The position numbers and the translations under genes were made by a program. Shown here piece after piece: positions 17,336 through 26,464 of a stretch of DNA of 56,393 nt. The notes beneath the pieces are model-generated. The model did no database searches and had not been told where the DNA came from. It worked only from the letters and a program-made list of their open reading frames with translations. Origin of the DNA: Planctomycetes bacterium UBA1146 (GTDB lineage: Bacteria > Planctomycetota > UBA8108 > UBA1146); assembly GCA_002311345.1 (NCBI GenBank), contig DCAA01000026.1:48111-104503 (forward strand), given 5' to 3'. The number at the start of each line of letters is the position of its first letter. Within the stretch, counting starts at the first letter, position 1.

Positions 17336-18652
17336 CTAGAGGAACTTGGTGGTTCCAGGTCTCGGGACCTCCACCACAGGAGCAGAACCAAACTCGTATA
17401 CTGGCGGAGCCAGATCCAGTTCACTCTTCTTCATATCGTCCCAGGTGATGGTCTTGCCGGTGTATGCACAGGTTCTTCCGAGGATGGAAGCCAGCGTACT
17501 GTCACACATGTACTCGCCATTGTTGATTCTCTCACGCTCTCCCTTGATGGAGCGGAACAACTCGGTCCATTCCGCGTCATACATGTCATTGGCAGAGCCA
17601 TCGAAACTCCATTTGACCTCACCATCGATGCGATGCTTCTGGATGGCAGCGGTTCCCCGGGTGCCATAAACATAATCACTGACATCCCCATCGGCTCCGG
17701 GCCACTGTCTGCAGGAGTGGAACAACTTGGTTCCATCCTCCCACTCGAAGACGGTGTTGAAGTGATCATAGATATCGCCCCACTTCTCATCCGTGCGGCA
17801 GATGCGGCCGCCGCTTGCAGAGCACTTCATAGGCGGAACATCCTTCATCGCCCACATGATCTTGTCGATGCTATGGATGCTCTGTTCGGTGATGTGGTCA
17901 CCACTGAGCCAGTGGAAGTAGTACCAGTTGCGAATCTGGTACTCCATCTCCGTCCACTCGTCCTTGCGTCCCCGATGCCACAATCCACCCGTGTTGTAAG
18001 TGCACTGCAGCGAAACGATGTCTCCGATGGCGCCATCGTGGATTCGTGCGATGGTCTGCTGTTTGGCGTCCTGATATCGATAACAGAGGCCACTGACGAT
18101 CGTGAGCCCCTTCTCATCGGCCTGTCGGCACGCCTCGCGCACTCTGGCAACCCCGGGGGCATCGGTAGCGATCGGTTTTTCAGCGAAGATGTGTTTCCCG
18201 GCAGCAACTGCCTTCTCGATCTGCTGAGGACGGAAATGTGGGGTCGACGCAAGAATCACGACATCGCAGCACTCGGTGACCTTCTCGAAAGCATCCCATC
18301 CTGCGAACCGTCTCTCCTCAGGAACATCGATGCGGTCGGCATGATCCTCATCCAGCAGGTTCTTGTGAGAACTATCGACCCGATCACCGAAGATATCTCC
18401 CATGGCGACCAGTTTTGCACGCGGCTCGACACTCAGAGCATTTATCACTGCCCCGGTACCACGACCACCACAACCGATCAGGCCGACACGGATGGTGTCA
18501 TCGACACCATTGTGGAACCCGGTTGGAAAAGCATGTAGAGAAGTAGAACTGAGTGCTGCGGCGGCAAGGACCCCTCCCGATGCACTCAGGAACACACGTC
18601 GATCGATTCCGGATGGATGATCTGAAGAACTACTGTTGTCCCGGTCGCTCAT
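17336..18652 (-). CDS. Tat-exported Gfo/Idh/MocA family oxidoreductase
   Basis: 438 aa. The ATG at 18652 follows AGAGAGG. A twin-arginine signal (GIDRRVFLSASGGVLAAAAL, residues 15-34) predicts folded export to the periplasm with its NAD(P) bound. The Rossmann motif is VGLIGCGGRGTGAVINAL, and AEKPIATDAPGV is the conserved EKP region; the C-terminal alpha/beta domain carries MEYQIRNWYYFHWLSGDHI, typical of planctomycete members. Possible substrates are sugars or inositol-like compounds, but nothing nearby defines one. Separated from apbE by two hairpins, so probably transcribed separately. Confidence 0.88.
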   Translation of the reverse strand: MSDRDNSSSSDHPSGIDRRVFLSASGGVLAAAALSSTSLHAFPTGFHNGVDDTIRVGLIGCGGRGTGAVINALSVEPRAKLVAMGDIFGDRVDSSHKNLLDEDHADRIDVPEERRFAGWDAFEKVTECCDVVILASTPHFRPQQIEKAVAAGKHIFAEKPIATDAPGVARVREACRQADEKGLTIVSGLCYRYQDAKQQTIARIHDGAIGDIVSLQCTYNTGGLWHRGRKDEWTEMEYQIRNWYYFHWLSGDHITEQSIHSIDKIMWAMKDVPPMKCSASGGRICRTDEKWGDIYDHFNTVFEWEDGTKLFHSCRQWPGADGDVSDYVYGTRGTAAIQKHRIDGEVKWSFDGSANDMYDAEWTELFRSIKGERERINNGEYMCDSTLASILGRTCAYTGKTITWDDMKKSELDLAPPVYEFGSAPVVEVPRPGTTKFL

Positions 18653-18670
18653 CGAGCGCCTCTCTTTCAA

Positions 18671-18703
18671 AGAAGGACCCCATAAGCCCTGTGGGGTCCC
18701 CTT
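18671..18703 (-). terminator. Probable terminator after apbE
   Basis: GGACCCCA (18675-18682) pairs with TGGGGTCC (18692-18699), nine-nt loop; read on the minus strand it is followed by TTCTTT. It lies only 20 nt before the next start, so it could also act as an attenuator for the Gfo/Idh/MocA gene. Confidence 0.6.
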
Positions 18704-18709
18704 CATGGT

Positions 18710-18728
18710 ACTGACCGATCTGGTCAGT
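18710..18728. promoter_or_regulatory. 7-bp inverted repeat 3' of apbE
   Basis: ACTGACC-GATCT-GGTCAGT, perfect arms, between apbE and the probable terminator. It may be part of a tandem termination structure or an operator for the downstream oxidoreductase gene. Confidence 0.4.
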
Positions 18729-18745
18729 CTCTAGCACTGGAAAGG

Positions 18746-19807
18746 TCAGTGATTCGTCATTCCGGGAAACTCGCCGAGCACCCGAGGGGGTCCTCCGGCG
18801 GGGTCAAAGAGAAGTGCTGAACTGCCGGGAAAACTATCGAGAAGTGATTTTGCCTGCTCGACTTCGAGAACGGAAATCGCAGTGGCCAGGGCATCTGCGA
18901 TCGCCCCCTCGGCTGCATGGACGGTTACAGCATGAGGCCCAGGAACCCCCCATCCGGTGGCAGGATCAAGGATGTGGCTGTAGCGTTTGCCATCGATCTC
19001 GACGAATCTGGATGCATCACCACTGGTGGCCACCGCACCCCTGTCATCGAAGATCACCCGGATTCCTCCCTCACTGCTCGAGCCACCACCGATCCCGTTG
19101 GGCTCTAGTTCCAGTCTCCAACCGCCTCGACCGGGAGGCGGAACTCCGAGTGAAATATCACCCCCCCCGTCGATGAGGGTGTGCTCTATTCCCTGTGCCT
19201 CCATCACCTTCAATGCTGCATCTGTAGCATAACCTTTCGCGATGCCTCCCAGGTCGATGCCGATTCCCTCACGCAGAAGTTGCACGGTCCCTGCATCGAC
19301 ATCGATGATGATGCTCTCGATCCCCATCGCTCGACGCGCCCGTTGCAACTCATCGGGACGAGGCAATCTACCGGCTTGCTGACACCGCCTCCACAATCTG
19401 ACCAGGGGTCCTATGGTGGGATCGAAGGCACCTGCACTCTCACGAGAAATTTCTATCGCCAGCGATAGGATCTCGATCAGATCTCCACTGGCACTGACGG
19501 GATTCGCGCTGGGAGCCGTACGACACAACTGACGGATCTCGCTGTCGGGGTTCCAGTCGGAACAGGCCTGCTCGATTCGATCGATCTTCTCCATCGCGAG
19601 CAAGGCTGCACGACCCACCTTCTGGGGATCTCGATGGTAGGACACGATGCGAAAACGGGTCCCCATGGCGGCGTGTTCGAGTTCCACCTTTTGTAGCGGC
19701 CCGCGGCACCCCCAGATCCCCAGCAACCCGAAAATCAACGATATCTTCCACACCTTCGAGAGAGTGTCGGGCCTTGAGATCTGGACGGGAGGCGCGTAGT
19801 GAGACAT
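18746..19807 (-). CDS. apbE: ApbE-type FAD:protein FMN transferase (lipoprotein)
   Basis: 353 aa periplasmic enzyme that attaches FMN to Thr of target flavoproteins. Two ATGs lie in tandem (19810, 19807); the second has better spacing from AAGGGG. An N-terminal hydrophobic segment ending LLGIWGC is a lipobox. Family motifs are MGTRFRIV, GAFDPTIGPLV, DLGGIAKGYATD, LIDGGGDISLG, ATSGDASRF and HILDPATGW. It is divergent from the FGE/cytochrome cluster, 84 nt away start to start, which suggests shared function in periplasmic electron transfer. I found no obvious SGAT-type flavinylation site in the neighbouring proteins, so its target is probably elsewhere. Confidence 0.92.
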   Translation of the reverse strand: MSHYAPPVQISRPDTLSKVWKISLIFGLLGIWGCRGPLQKVELEHAAMGTRFRIVSYHRDPQKVGRAALLAMEKIDRIEQACSDWNPDSEIRQLCRTAPSANPVSASGDLIEILSLAIEISRESAGAFDPTIGPLVRLWRRCQQAGRLPRPDELQRARRAMGIESIIIDVDAGTVQLLREGIGIDLGGIAKGYATDAALKVMEAQGIEHTLIDGGGDISLGVPPPGRGGWRLELEPNGIGGGSSSEGGIRVIFDDRGAVATSGDASRFVEIDGKRYSHILDPATGWGVPGPHAVTVHAAEGAIADALATAISVLEVEQAKSLLDSFPGSSALLFDPAGGPPRVLGEFPGMTNH

Positions 19808-19891
19808 CATGTTCCCCTTGTACCCCCCCGGGGTAGTTCGAACACCATTCTAGTGAATAGTACAGTTCCAGATCTGCCCGGAAGGACGCCT

Positions 19892-21031
19892 TTGAATCCC
19901 TTGATCCTCGCTCTCTGGCTCTGCACCGGTGCTCTCTCGGGATCACCTCAGGATCCGATCTCGACGCCCCTGAAAACCTACACCGAAAAGATCCCGGAAT
20001 CGGAGATCGAGATCACCTGGATCGCCATTCCGGTGGGAGAGACAGGTTTTCCGAAGTCGATCGGTATCGGATCAACTGCTCAGGAGTCCGGCCGAAGCGA
20101 CGACGAGGGCCCTACCTGGACGATCGAGGTCGAGCCATTCTGGATCATGAAGTGTGAAGTCACCTGGGATGTTTACGATCTATTTCGGCAACAGTACGGA
20201 CTGTTGCAACAGCACCGGATTCCTACCGAGAAGGCCGGAGATAAAACCTGGTCGGATGCCGTCAGCATCCCGACACCACTGTGGGAACAGGACTCCCGCC
20301 CGATCCTGGAAGGGCTGGGTACCCGGGGAGGATATCCTGCAGTAGATATCACCCAGTTCGCAGCGATGCAATTTTCGAAGTGGCTGTCACGAAAAACCGG
20401 CAAGTTTCTGCGACTACCGACGGAGGCAGAGTGGGAATACGCGGCACGTTGCGGGCAGGAGACGGCGTACTCTTTCGGAGATGACCCTGCTCGGCTCTCC
20501 GAGTTCGGCTGGTACTTCGATAACAGCGAGTACGACGATCCCGACCTGGGTTATCCGGGACTCGGAGCTGGATATCGTAAGGTTGGAACCCTGGCCCCCA
20601 ACCGGTGGGGAGTTCATGACCTTTACGGGAACGTGGCGGAATGGACCCTCGACAGTTATCAGACAAAAGCATATTCATCGCGAGCCGGAAAAACCCTGTC
20701 TGTAGCCGAGGCAGTGATCTGGCCCGAAAAGATGTGGCCCACGGTAGTCCGTGGAGGCTCCTGGCAGGACGACCCCCGGTTCTGTCGTTCAGCCGCGCGC
20801 ATCCCCTCGACGAGGAATTGGCAGAAGCGAGATCCACAGATCCCCAAGAGCCTCTGGTGGTGCACCGATGCCTTCCACATCGGATTCCGACTGATACGAC
20901 CCGTGAAGGAACCCGAGTCTTCCGGCAAGTGGTGGGATCCACAGGTCGAGTCGATCCAGCGCCAGCTCAAGGAAGGCTACAAGGAACTCAGGGTCCCCAT
21001 CGAAAAATCAGGCGCGAGGAAGGATGAATAG
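19892..21031 (+). CDS. Secreted FGE-sulfatase (formylglycine-generating enzyme fold) protein
   Basis: 379 aa from a TTG start at 19892, chosen for GGAAGGA at correct spacing and because a signal peptide (LILALWLCTGALSGSPQ) then begins at residue 4; an ATG 31 codons upstream would overlap apbE. The FGE/C-type-lectin-like domain covers about residues 40-350: FWIMKCEVTWDVYDLF, YPAVDITQFAAMQFSKWLS, RLPTEAEWEYAARCG, WGVHDLYGNVAEWTLDSY, VVRGGSWQDDP, FCRSAARIP, HIGFRLIRP. No sulfatase is nearby, and this fold often serves as a binding or scaffold module; enzyme activity cannot be claimed. Overlaps the cytochrome gene by eight nt, so the two should be made together. Confidence 0.87.
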   Translation: MNPLILALWLCTGALSGSPQDPISTPLKTYTEKIPESEIEITWIAIPVGETGFPKSIGIGSTAQESGRSDDEGPTWTIEVEPFWIMKCEVTWDVYDLFRQQYGLLQQHRIPTEKAGDKTWSDAVSIPTPLWEQDSRPILEGLGTRGGYPAVDITQFAAMQFSKWLSRKTGKFLRLPTEAEWEYAARCGQETAYSFGDDPARLSEFGWYFDNSEYDDPDLGYPGLGAGYRKVGTLAPNRWGVHDLYGNVAEWTLDSYQTKAYSSRAGKTLSVAEAVIWPEKMWPTVVRGGSWQDDPRFCRSAARIPSTRNWQKRDPQIPKSLWWCTDAFHIGFRLIRPVKEPESSGKWWDPQVESIQRQLKEGYKELRVPIEKSGARKDE

Positions 21032-22727
21032 ATTTCTCTTCTGTCTTTCTCTCATGGCGTTCTTGTCCGGGAATCTTCCGCTCCTGAGCCAGGATTCCAC
21101 CTGGAAGCGAACCGATTCTGATGGTCCATACTTCCATTCCATCCAGTTGAGAGACTCCTCGGGACGGGTCATTGACCCCAGTGCACCGGACCCTGCACTT
21201 CCTGACCTCTCCGCCACCTGCGCACCTTGTCACGATGTCGTTGCCGCATCGGGTGGATTACACGGCGGAGGTGGTCCCGATGGAAAGGCGGGTGAACCCT
21301 GGTTCTTGATGGACGCTCGTAGTGCCACCGGTCTGCCGATGCATCACAGATCCTGGCCGGCGCTCTTCAAGCCGGTTGATCTGGTAACCGATGGCGCCAG
21401 TTGGAGCGAAACTTTTGGTCGCCATGACGCCGGTGGCAATGCCGGCACCACCATTGCGGGATCAGACTGTCTCGTATGCCACCTCGCCGAAGGCTACGAT
21501 TTCGCGAAGCGAATCGAGCACTTCGATGCCGGCGACTTCTCCACAGCCCCCTTCATCGCCGCAGGCCTCATCGATGGAGAAGGCAACTACGACACACCCA
21601 GATTCGATTCCGATGGCCGGATCAACCTGGACCTTCTCGCAGATGCGGGGCCCGATGCCTGTCTCCCCTGCCACACCGTAAGAAACCTCGAGACCGCTGA
21701 AAACCCCCGCTGGCTCCACGATGAAGACATCCATCTCTCGGCCGGAATGACCTGCGTCGATTGCCATAGATCCGGAATCGCTCATCACATCGTTCGAGGA
21801 TACGAGGGAGAATCCCACCCGAGCGAACTGGATGTCTCGTCTTTGAGTTGTCGTGGCTGCCACATGGGAGATGGAGGCGGTCATCAGGGAGCCCCGAAAC
21901 CACTCCATCAGGGCCTTCCCCCCTTCCACCTCGAAGAGATCCACTGCACCGGGTGTCATTCGGGACCGGTAGTAACTTCGAGCGCGATCCGGCAATGGAC
22001 CTCCAGGGCACACCGACTCGGAGAACCGAGTCAAAAGCGCGATTCCACAACACCACCTCGAATCATCGCATCGATCTGGAGAGACGATTCGGGAAAACTC
22101 GGTCCGGTTCGCCTCGCCTGGCCCGATGGCTGGGGACTCCTCGATGAAAGCGGAGTGATTCGACCGATCGCCCCTGACCTCCTGCGCAGACCGTTACGCA
22201 AAACTCTCCGGGTGAGAGCGAACCTGGCGAAAGAAATCAGTGCCAGGTTATCCGGAAAAGATGCGACCGAGTTGATTCACGCCGCCTTGCTCGAGATCGA
22301 TGAATCCATCGAAGAGGAAGGTGTGCCGGTTTTCTTCTCCGGTGGCCGGGTGCTGGCCAGTGATGGTGCCGGAGCCCTGAGTGAGGTCAGTTCCGATGCG
22401 GCCAGTGCCGTGAGATGGCCCATCGCGCATCCGGTTCGTCCAGCCAGGGCAGCGACCGGAGCCGGCGGCTGTACCGATTGTCATTCGAGCGCAAGTCGGT
22501 GGCTCTCTACCGCCGTCGGACCGATGTCGATACTGCCATTTCCTGGCGCCCTTGGAGCATCCAGTCCCCTCGATGAAAACATCGTCGATGGGAATAGTTG
22601 GCGTAGCTGGTCGCTGCTCTTTGGCGGACGTGATGTGGGAAAGGTCTACTTCTCATTATGTGCAATACTCGCCATCTCCGGCGGTCTGCTGGCGCTATGG
22701 CGCTCGCTCACAGAGGAGCACCGATGA
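21024..22727 (+). CDS. Membrane-anchored heptaheme cytochrome c
   Basis: 567 aa exported electron carrier. A signal peptide covers residues 1-22. Seven CXXCH sites lie at about 66 (CAPCH), 149 (CLVCH), 213 (CLPCH), 244 (CVDCH), 276 (CRGCH), 308 (CTGCH) and 483 (CTDCH); the first six cluster in the N-terminal half. Further His residues suitable as distal ligands include HH107-108 and HH254-255. A single transmembrane helix near residues 538-560 anchors the C-terminus. I do not recognise it as a named enzyme. Overlaps both neighbours (eight nt, and ATGA), indicating a tight three-gene unit. Confidence 0.88.
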   Translation: MNRFLFCLSLMAFLSGNLPLLSQDSTWKRTDSDGPYFHSIQLRDSSGRVIDPSAPDPALPDLSATCAPCHDVVAASGGLHGGGGPDGKAGEPWFLMDARSATGLPMHHRSWPALFKPVDLVTDGASWSETFGRHDAGGNAGTTIAGSDCLVCHLAEGYDFAKRIEHFDAGDFSTAPFIAAGLIDGEGNYDTPRFDSDGRINLDLLADAGPDACLPCHTVRNLETAENPRWLHDEDIHLSAGMTCVDCHRSGIAHHIVRGYEGESHPSELDVSSLSCRGCHMGDGGGHQGAPKPLHQGLPPFHLEEIHCTGCHSGPVVTSSAIRQWTSRAHRLGEPSQKRDSTTPPRIIASIWRDDSGKLGPVRLAWPDGWGLLDESGVIRPIAPDLLRRPLRKTLRVRANLAKEISARLSGKDATELIHAALLEIDESIEEEGVPVFFSGGRVLASDGAGALSEVSSDAASAVRWPIAHPVRPARAATGAGGCTDCHSSASRWLSTAVGPMSILPFPGALGASSPLDENIVDGNSWRSWSLLFGGRDVGKVYFSLCAILAISGGLLALWRSLTEEHR

Positions 22728-23104
22728 AGAAGTGGCTCTCACTGCTGACCCTGCTACTGCTGCTTCTGGCAGCACTTACCTCGATCCCGGGGCTCCCCCC
22801 TGGTGTCGATCTGCGCGGTCGCTGGCTGCAGATACACCTGATCGTGGCGACACCGCTGGCGATCCTCATCGTCGCCTGGATCTGGTTCCACCAGGTCCGC
22901 CTGGATCTGGTGAAGGCATCGGCATGGCTCGCTATCAGCACGGGACTGGGATTGATCGTGATCCCGATGGTGGGACTCACAGGCACGGAGTCGACCCACC
23001 ACTGGGTACAGGGCCATGGCTGGCTGTCATTTCTCGGCGTCGGTCTGCTCGGCCTCTCTGCAGCGATGGCAGGTCGAAAAAAAGTGACGGAATTGAAACG
23101 CTAG
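22724..23104 (+). CDS. Small four-helix membrane protein, possible b-type cytochrome
   Basis: 126 aa, ATG overlapping the cytochrome stop in ATGA. Four hydrophobic segments (about 5-22, 37-56, 66-86, 99-116). Histidines sit at membrane boundaries: H38, H56, H92, H93, H98. H38 and H98, at the start of helices 2 and 4, could ligate a haem b, making this the quinone-side partner of the heptaheme cytochrome. This is inference from position and context; no family is recognised with certainty. Confidence 0.72.
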   Translation: MKKWLSLLTLLLLLLAALTSIPGLPPGVDLRGRWLQIHLIVATPLAILIVAWIWFHQVRLDLVKASAWLAISTGLGLIVIPMVGLTGTESTHHWVQGHGWLSFLGVGLLGLSAAMAGRKKVTELKR

Positions 23105-23122
23105 TTCGATCCGGATCAGTGA

Positions 23123-26100
23123 TCACGAACTCCGACGGTATCGCCCACCCACCTCGTAGAGGGAACGGGTGATCTGACCCAGGCTTGCCACCCTGACCGT
23201 ATCGATCAGCTCGCGAAAGGTATTTCCCCCCGCCAGTGCCACCTGCTGAAGCTGAACAAGGGCCGTCGCGGAGTCGGACTCGTTAGATTGCTGAAACTGC
23301 TGCAAATCGACAAGGCGCTGGTTTTTCTCCTCGGTAGTGGAACGACGCAGTTCGATCTCCTGAGTATCCTCTGGATTTCCTTCGGGCCGGAGAAATGTGT
23401 TGACCCCGACGATGGGGATCTCACCGGAGTGCTTACGATGTTCGTAGAGTAGTGACTCCTCCTGGATCTTCGAGCGTTGGTACTGTCTTTCCATCGCTCC
23501 CAGAACTCCTCCACGATCATGGAGCCTCAGGAACTCCTCCAGTACTGCATTCTCCACCAGGTCGGTGAGTTCGTCGATGACAAAGGCACCCTGGATGGGA
23601 TTGTCGTTGCGGGCGAGTCCCATTTCCTCGGCAACGATGAGTTGAATCGCCATCGCTCGGCGAACCGAATCCTCGGTAGGGGTAGTGATCGCTTCATCGT
23701 AGGAATTCGTGTGCAACGAATTACATCGATCGTAGTAGGCCATCAGTGCCTGCAAAGTCGTACGAATATCATTGAAATCGATCTCCATCGAATGGAGTGA
23801 TCTCCCAGAAGTCTGGATGTGATACTTCAACTTCTGACTTCGCTCGTTGGCGCCGTAGAGATCCCGCATCGCTACCGCCCAGATTCTGCGAGCCACTCTT
23901 CCCAGAACCGAGTACTCCGCATCCAATCCATTCGAGAAGAAGAAGGACAGATTACGTGCAAAGTCATCGATGGACATTCCCCGCGATAGATAGTACTCGA
24001 CGTAGGTGAAGCCATTGGAGAGGGTGAACGCAAGTTGTGTGATGGGATTCGCGCCTGCCTCTGCAATATGATAGCCACTGATGGAAACCGAGTAATAGTT
24101 GCGCACGTGTTCTTCGATGAAGAACTGCTGGATATCACCCATCATTCTGAGTGCGAAATCGATTCCGAAGATGCAGGTGTTCTGGGCCTGATCTTCCTTG
24201 AGAATGTCAGCCTGGACCGTTCCCCGGACGTTCTGAAACACATGGCCGTAAATTTGTGCCTTCTCCTGGGGGCCCGGATCTGTCCCCTTCTCGGCGCGAA
24301 ACTTTTCGATTTGCTGATCGATGGCGGTGTTGAAGTACATGGCAAGGATAATCGGTGCTGGGCCATTGATCGTCATCGAGACCGACGTACTCGGTGCACA
24401 GAGATCGAACCCCTCGTAGAGTTTCTTCATGTCGTCGAGGCAGCAGATGCTGACTCCGCTCTCCCCGACCTTGCCGTAAATATCCGGACGAATATCCGGA
24501 TCTTCGCCGTACAGGGTGACTGAATCGAATGCAGTGGAAAGGCGATGACTATCCTCGTTCTCGCAGAGGTAGTGGAACCGTGCGTTCGTCTTATCCGGGG
24601 GACCCTCACCGGCAAACATCCTCTTGGGACGTTCATCCTGTCTACGAAATGGAAACACTCCCGAGGTGAAGGGGAATCTGCCAGGCAAGTTCTCGAGCAT
24701 CAACCAGCGTGCCAGATCTCCCTGCCCCTTGAAGTGCGGCAGGGCAACCCTGGAAAACCGGGTCCCGGACAGGGTTTCGACGTAAAGAGGCTCTCGGATC
24801 TCACGATCTCGAACATTGAAGACCAGTTCTTCGGCTTGATAGGAAGCGGCCAGTTGTGGCCAATCATCGAGCAGACTTTTGATGCGGGGATCCATCGATC
24901 CTTTGATGGTCTGTGCCATCTCTTCCATCCTCTGGGAAGCATCGGAGTTCTCTGCTCGCAGAAGTTCGGCACTACGCTGGAGAGCCTCGGCATCGTGGGC
25001 AGCACGACAGGATTCCTGTGCAGCATCATGGTATTCGTGAACTGTCTTGACGATCTCTTGCAAGTAACCCGTGCGATCAGCAGGAATGATGGAGCACCTC
25101 TTGGACCCCTCGCTGGAGACGCGGTTCCTGTCGATCTTCCAACGGTCCACATCATTACTCGGAATCCGCTCCAGAAGAAAACTGTAAAACTTCTCCACTC
25201 CTGAATCATTGAAGTGACTGGCAACCGTCCCGAACACCGGAAGATCATCATCCGAAACATCGGGATCAAAAATGCCGCGACTCCTGCGATACTGCTTTCG
25301 GACATCCCGGATCGCATCCTGCGCTCCCGCACGGTCGAACTTGTTGAGGACGACGATGTCGGCAAAATCGATCATGTCGATTTTCTCGAGTTGTGTCGCG
25401 GCACCGTATTCGGGAGTCATCACGTAGACGGAGAGATCGGCGAGTTCGGTGATCTTGCTGTCTCCCTGGCCGATCCCCGAAGTTTCGAGGATCACCAGAT
25501 CAAAGCCTTCCTCCAGAACCTGCTGAAGGGCCCCCTTGATCGCCTCTGGCACCTCGACACCACTCGATCGGGTCGCCAGCGAACGCACATAAGCACGTGG
25601 GTTGTCGGCGCTGTTGATCCGTATGCGATCACCCAGCAGCGCTCCGCCAGTCCGACGTTTGGTCGGATCGACGGTGACGACCCCGAAACGGCGCTCAGGA
25701 AAATCCTGCAACAGCCGCCTGAGAATCTCGTCGGTCAATGAGGATTTTCCTGCTCCTCCAGTTCCGGTGAGACCCACCACGGGCACCGTTGCTCCGACAC
25801 TGGAGAAAACCTCTCCCAGTTCGACCCTCGTGATCCGTTGCGGCAGCGCATCTCCGCGTTCGACAGTTCCATTGACGGATCCGACTCTCTCCAGCATATC
25901 GGTGATCATCCCCTCGAGTCCGAGTTCACGCCCATCGTCGGGAGAATAGATCCGATCAATCCCGTACTTGTGGAGTGCAGAGATCTCCTCGGGAACGATC
26001 ACACCTCCACCACCACCGAATATCTTTATCCAGGTAGCATTCTTTTCGACGAGAAGATCTCGCATGTACTTGAAAAACTCATTGTGGCCCCCCTGATACG

Positions 26101-26284
26101 AAGAAACCGCAATGGCATCTGCATCTTCCTGGATCGCCGTATCGATGATTTCCTCGGCGCTCCGGTTGTGACCCAGATGAATCACCTCCGCGCCATGATC
26201 CTGAAGGACCCGACGGATGATGTTGATGGAGGCATCGTGGCCATCGAACAGGCTCGCTGCAGTGACAAACCGCACCGGTCGCAT
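23123..26284 (-). CDS. icmF: Fused isobutyryl-CoA mutase (IcmF)
   Basis: Adenosylcobalamin-dependent interconversion of isobutyryl-CoA and n-butyryl-CoA, with its own G-protein chaperone; 1053 aa from the ATG at 26284 after AGGAG. Domain order is B12-binding (about 5-135, with FDGHDAS carrying the cobalt-ligating His), MeaB-like GTPase (Walker A GTGGAGKSS about 174-182, RTGGALLGDRIR, LNKFDRAG), linker, then the mutase barrel (FTSGVFPFR, RMFAGEGPPDKTNARFHYL, RLSTAFDSVTLYG, GVSICCLDD). Full family length. Supports valine/isobutyrate or butyrate catabolism together with the acyl-CoA operon at 1-5 kb. Related fused mutases act on pivalyl- or isovaleryl-CoA, so exact substrate is open. Confidence 0.94.
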   Translation of the reverse strand: MRPVRFVTAASLFDGHDASINIIRRVLQDHGAEVIHLGHNRSAEEIIDTAIQEDADAIAVSSYQGGHNEFFKYMRDLLVEKNATWIKIFGGGGGVIVPEEISALHKYGIDRIYSPDDGRELGLEGMITDMLERVGSVNGTVERGDALPQRITRVELGEVFSSVGATVPVVGLTGTGGAGKSSLTDEILRRLLQDFPERRFGVVTVDPTKRRTGGALLGDRIRINSADNPRAYVRSLATRSSGVEVPEAIKGALQQVLEEGFDLVILETSGIGQGDSKITELADLSVYVMTPEYGAATQLEKIDMIDFADIVVLNKFDRAGAQDAIRDVRKQYRRSRGIFDPDVSDDDLPVFGTVASHFNDSGVEKFYSFLLERIPSNDVDRWKIDRNRVSSEGSKRCSIIPADRTGYLQEIVKTVHEYHDAAQESCRAAHDAEALQRSAELLRAENSDASQRMEEMAQTIKGSMDPRIKSLLDDWPQLAASYQAEELVFNVRDREIREPLYVETLSGTRFSRVALPHFKGQGDLARWLMLENLPGRFPFTSGVFPFRRQDERPKRMFAGEGPPDKTNARFHYLCENEDSHRLSTAFDSVTLYGEDPDIRPDIYGKVGESGVSICCLDDMKKLYEGFDLCAPSTSVSMTINGPAPIILAMYFNTAIDQQIEKFRAEKGTDPGPQEKAQIYGHVFQNVRGTVQADILKEDQAQNTCIFGIDFALRMMGDIQQFFIEEHVRNYYSVSISGYHIAEAGANPITQLAFTLSNGFTYVEYYLSRGMSIDDFARNLSFFFSNGLDAEYSVLGRVARRIWAVAMRDLYGANERSQKLKYHIQTSGRSLHSMEIDFNDIRTTLQALMAYYDRCNSLHTNSYDEAITTPTEDSVRRAMAIQLIVAEEMGLARNDNPIQGAFVIDELTDLVENAVLEEFLRLHDRGGVLGAMERQYQRSKIQEESLLYEHRKHSGEIPIVGVNTFLRPEGNPEDTQEIELRRSTTEEKNQRLVDLQQFQQSNESDSATALVQLQQVALAGGNTFRELIDTVRVASLGQITRSLYEVGGRYRRSS

Positions 26285-26464
26285 CAATTCTCCTGGCTCG
26301 GGGATGGGCACCAACAGACGGAGGCAATCCCCGTTGGCATCCTCCGACGAGAGGCATCATCAAAGAGAAGCCGATTAGTTTCAAGTCGAGCCGGGAGGGA
26401 AGTTGCTGGTTCTCGGTCTCCTGGGAGATCGAATCAACGTCCCAGGGGCCCAATAAGGGTATCG

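Noticed and set aside
16423..17424. 333-codon minus-strand frame opposite the aldehyde dehydrogenase
   Set aside because: Shadow of the ALDH gene; it also runs through the strong terminator at 17253-17287.
18746..23104. Flavinylation target of ApbE among the neighbouring proteins
   Set aside because: No SGAT/DxxTGAT-like motif found in the FGE-fold, cytochrome or small membrane proteins.
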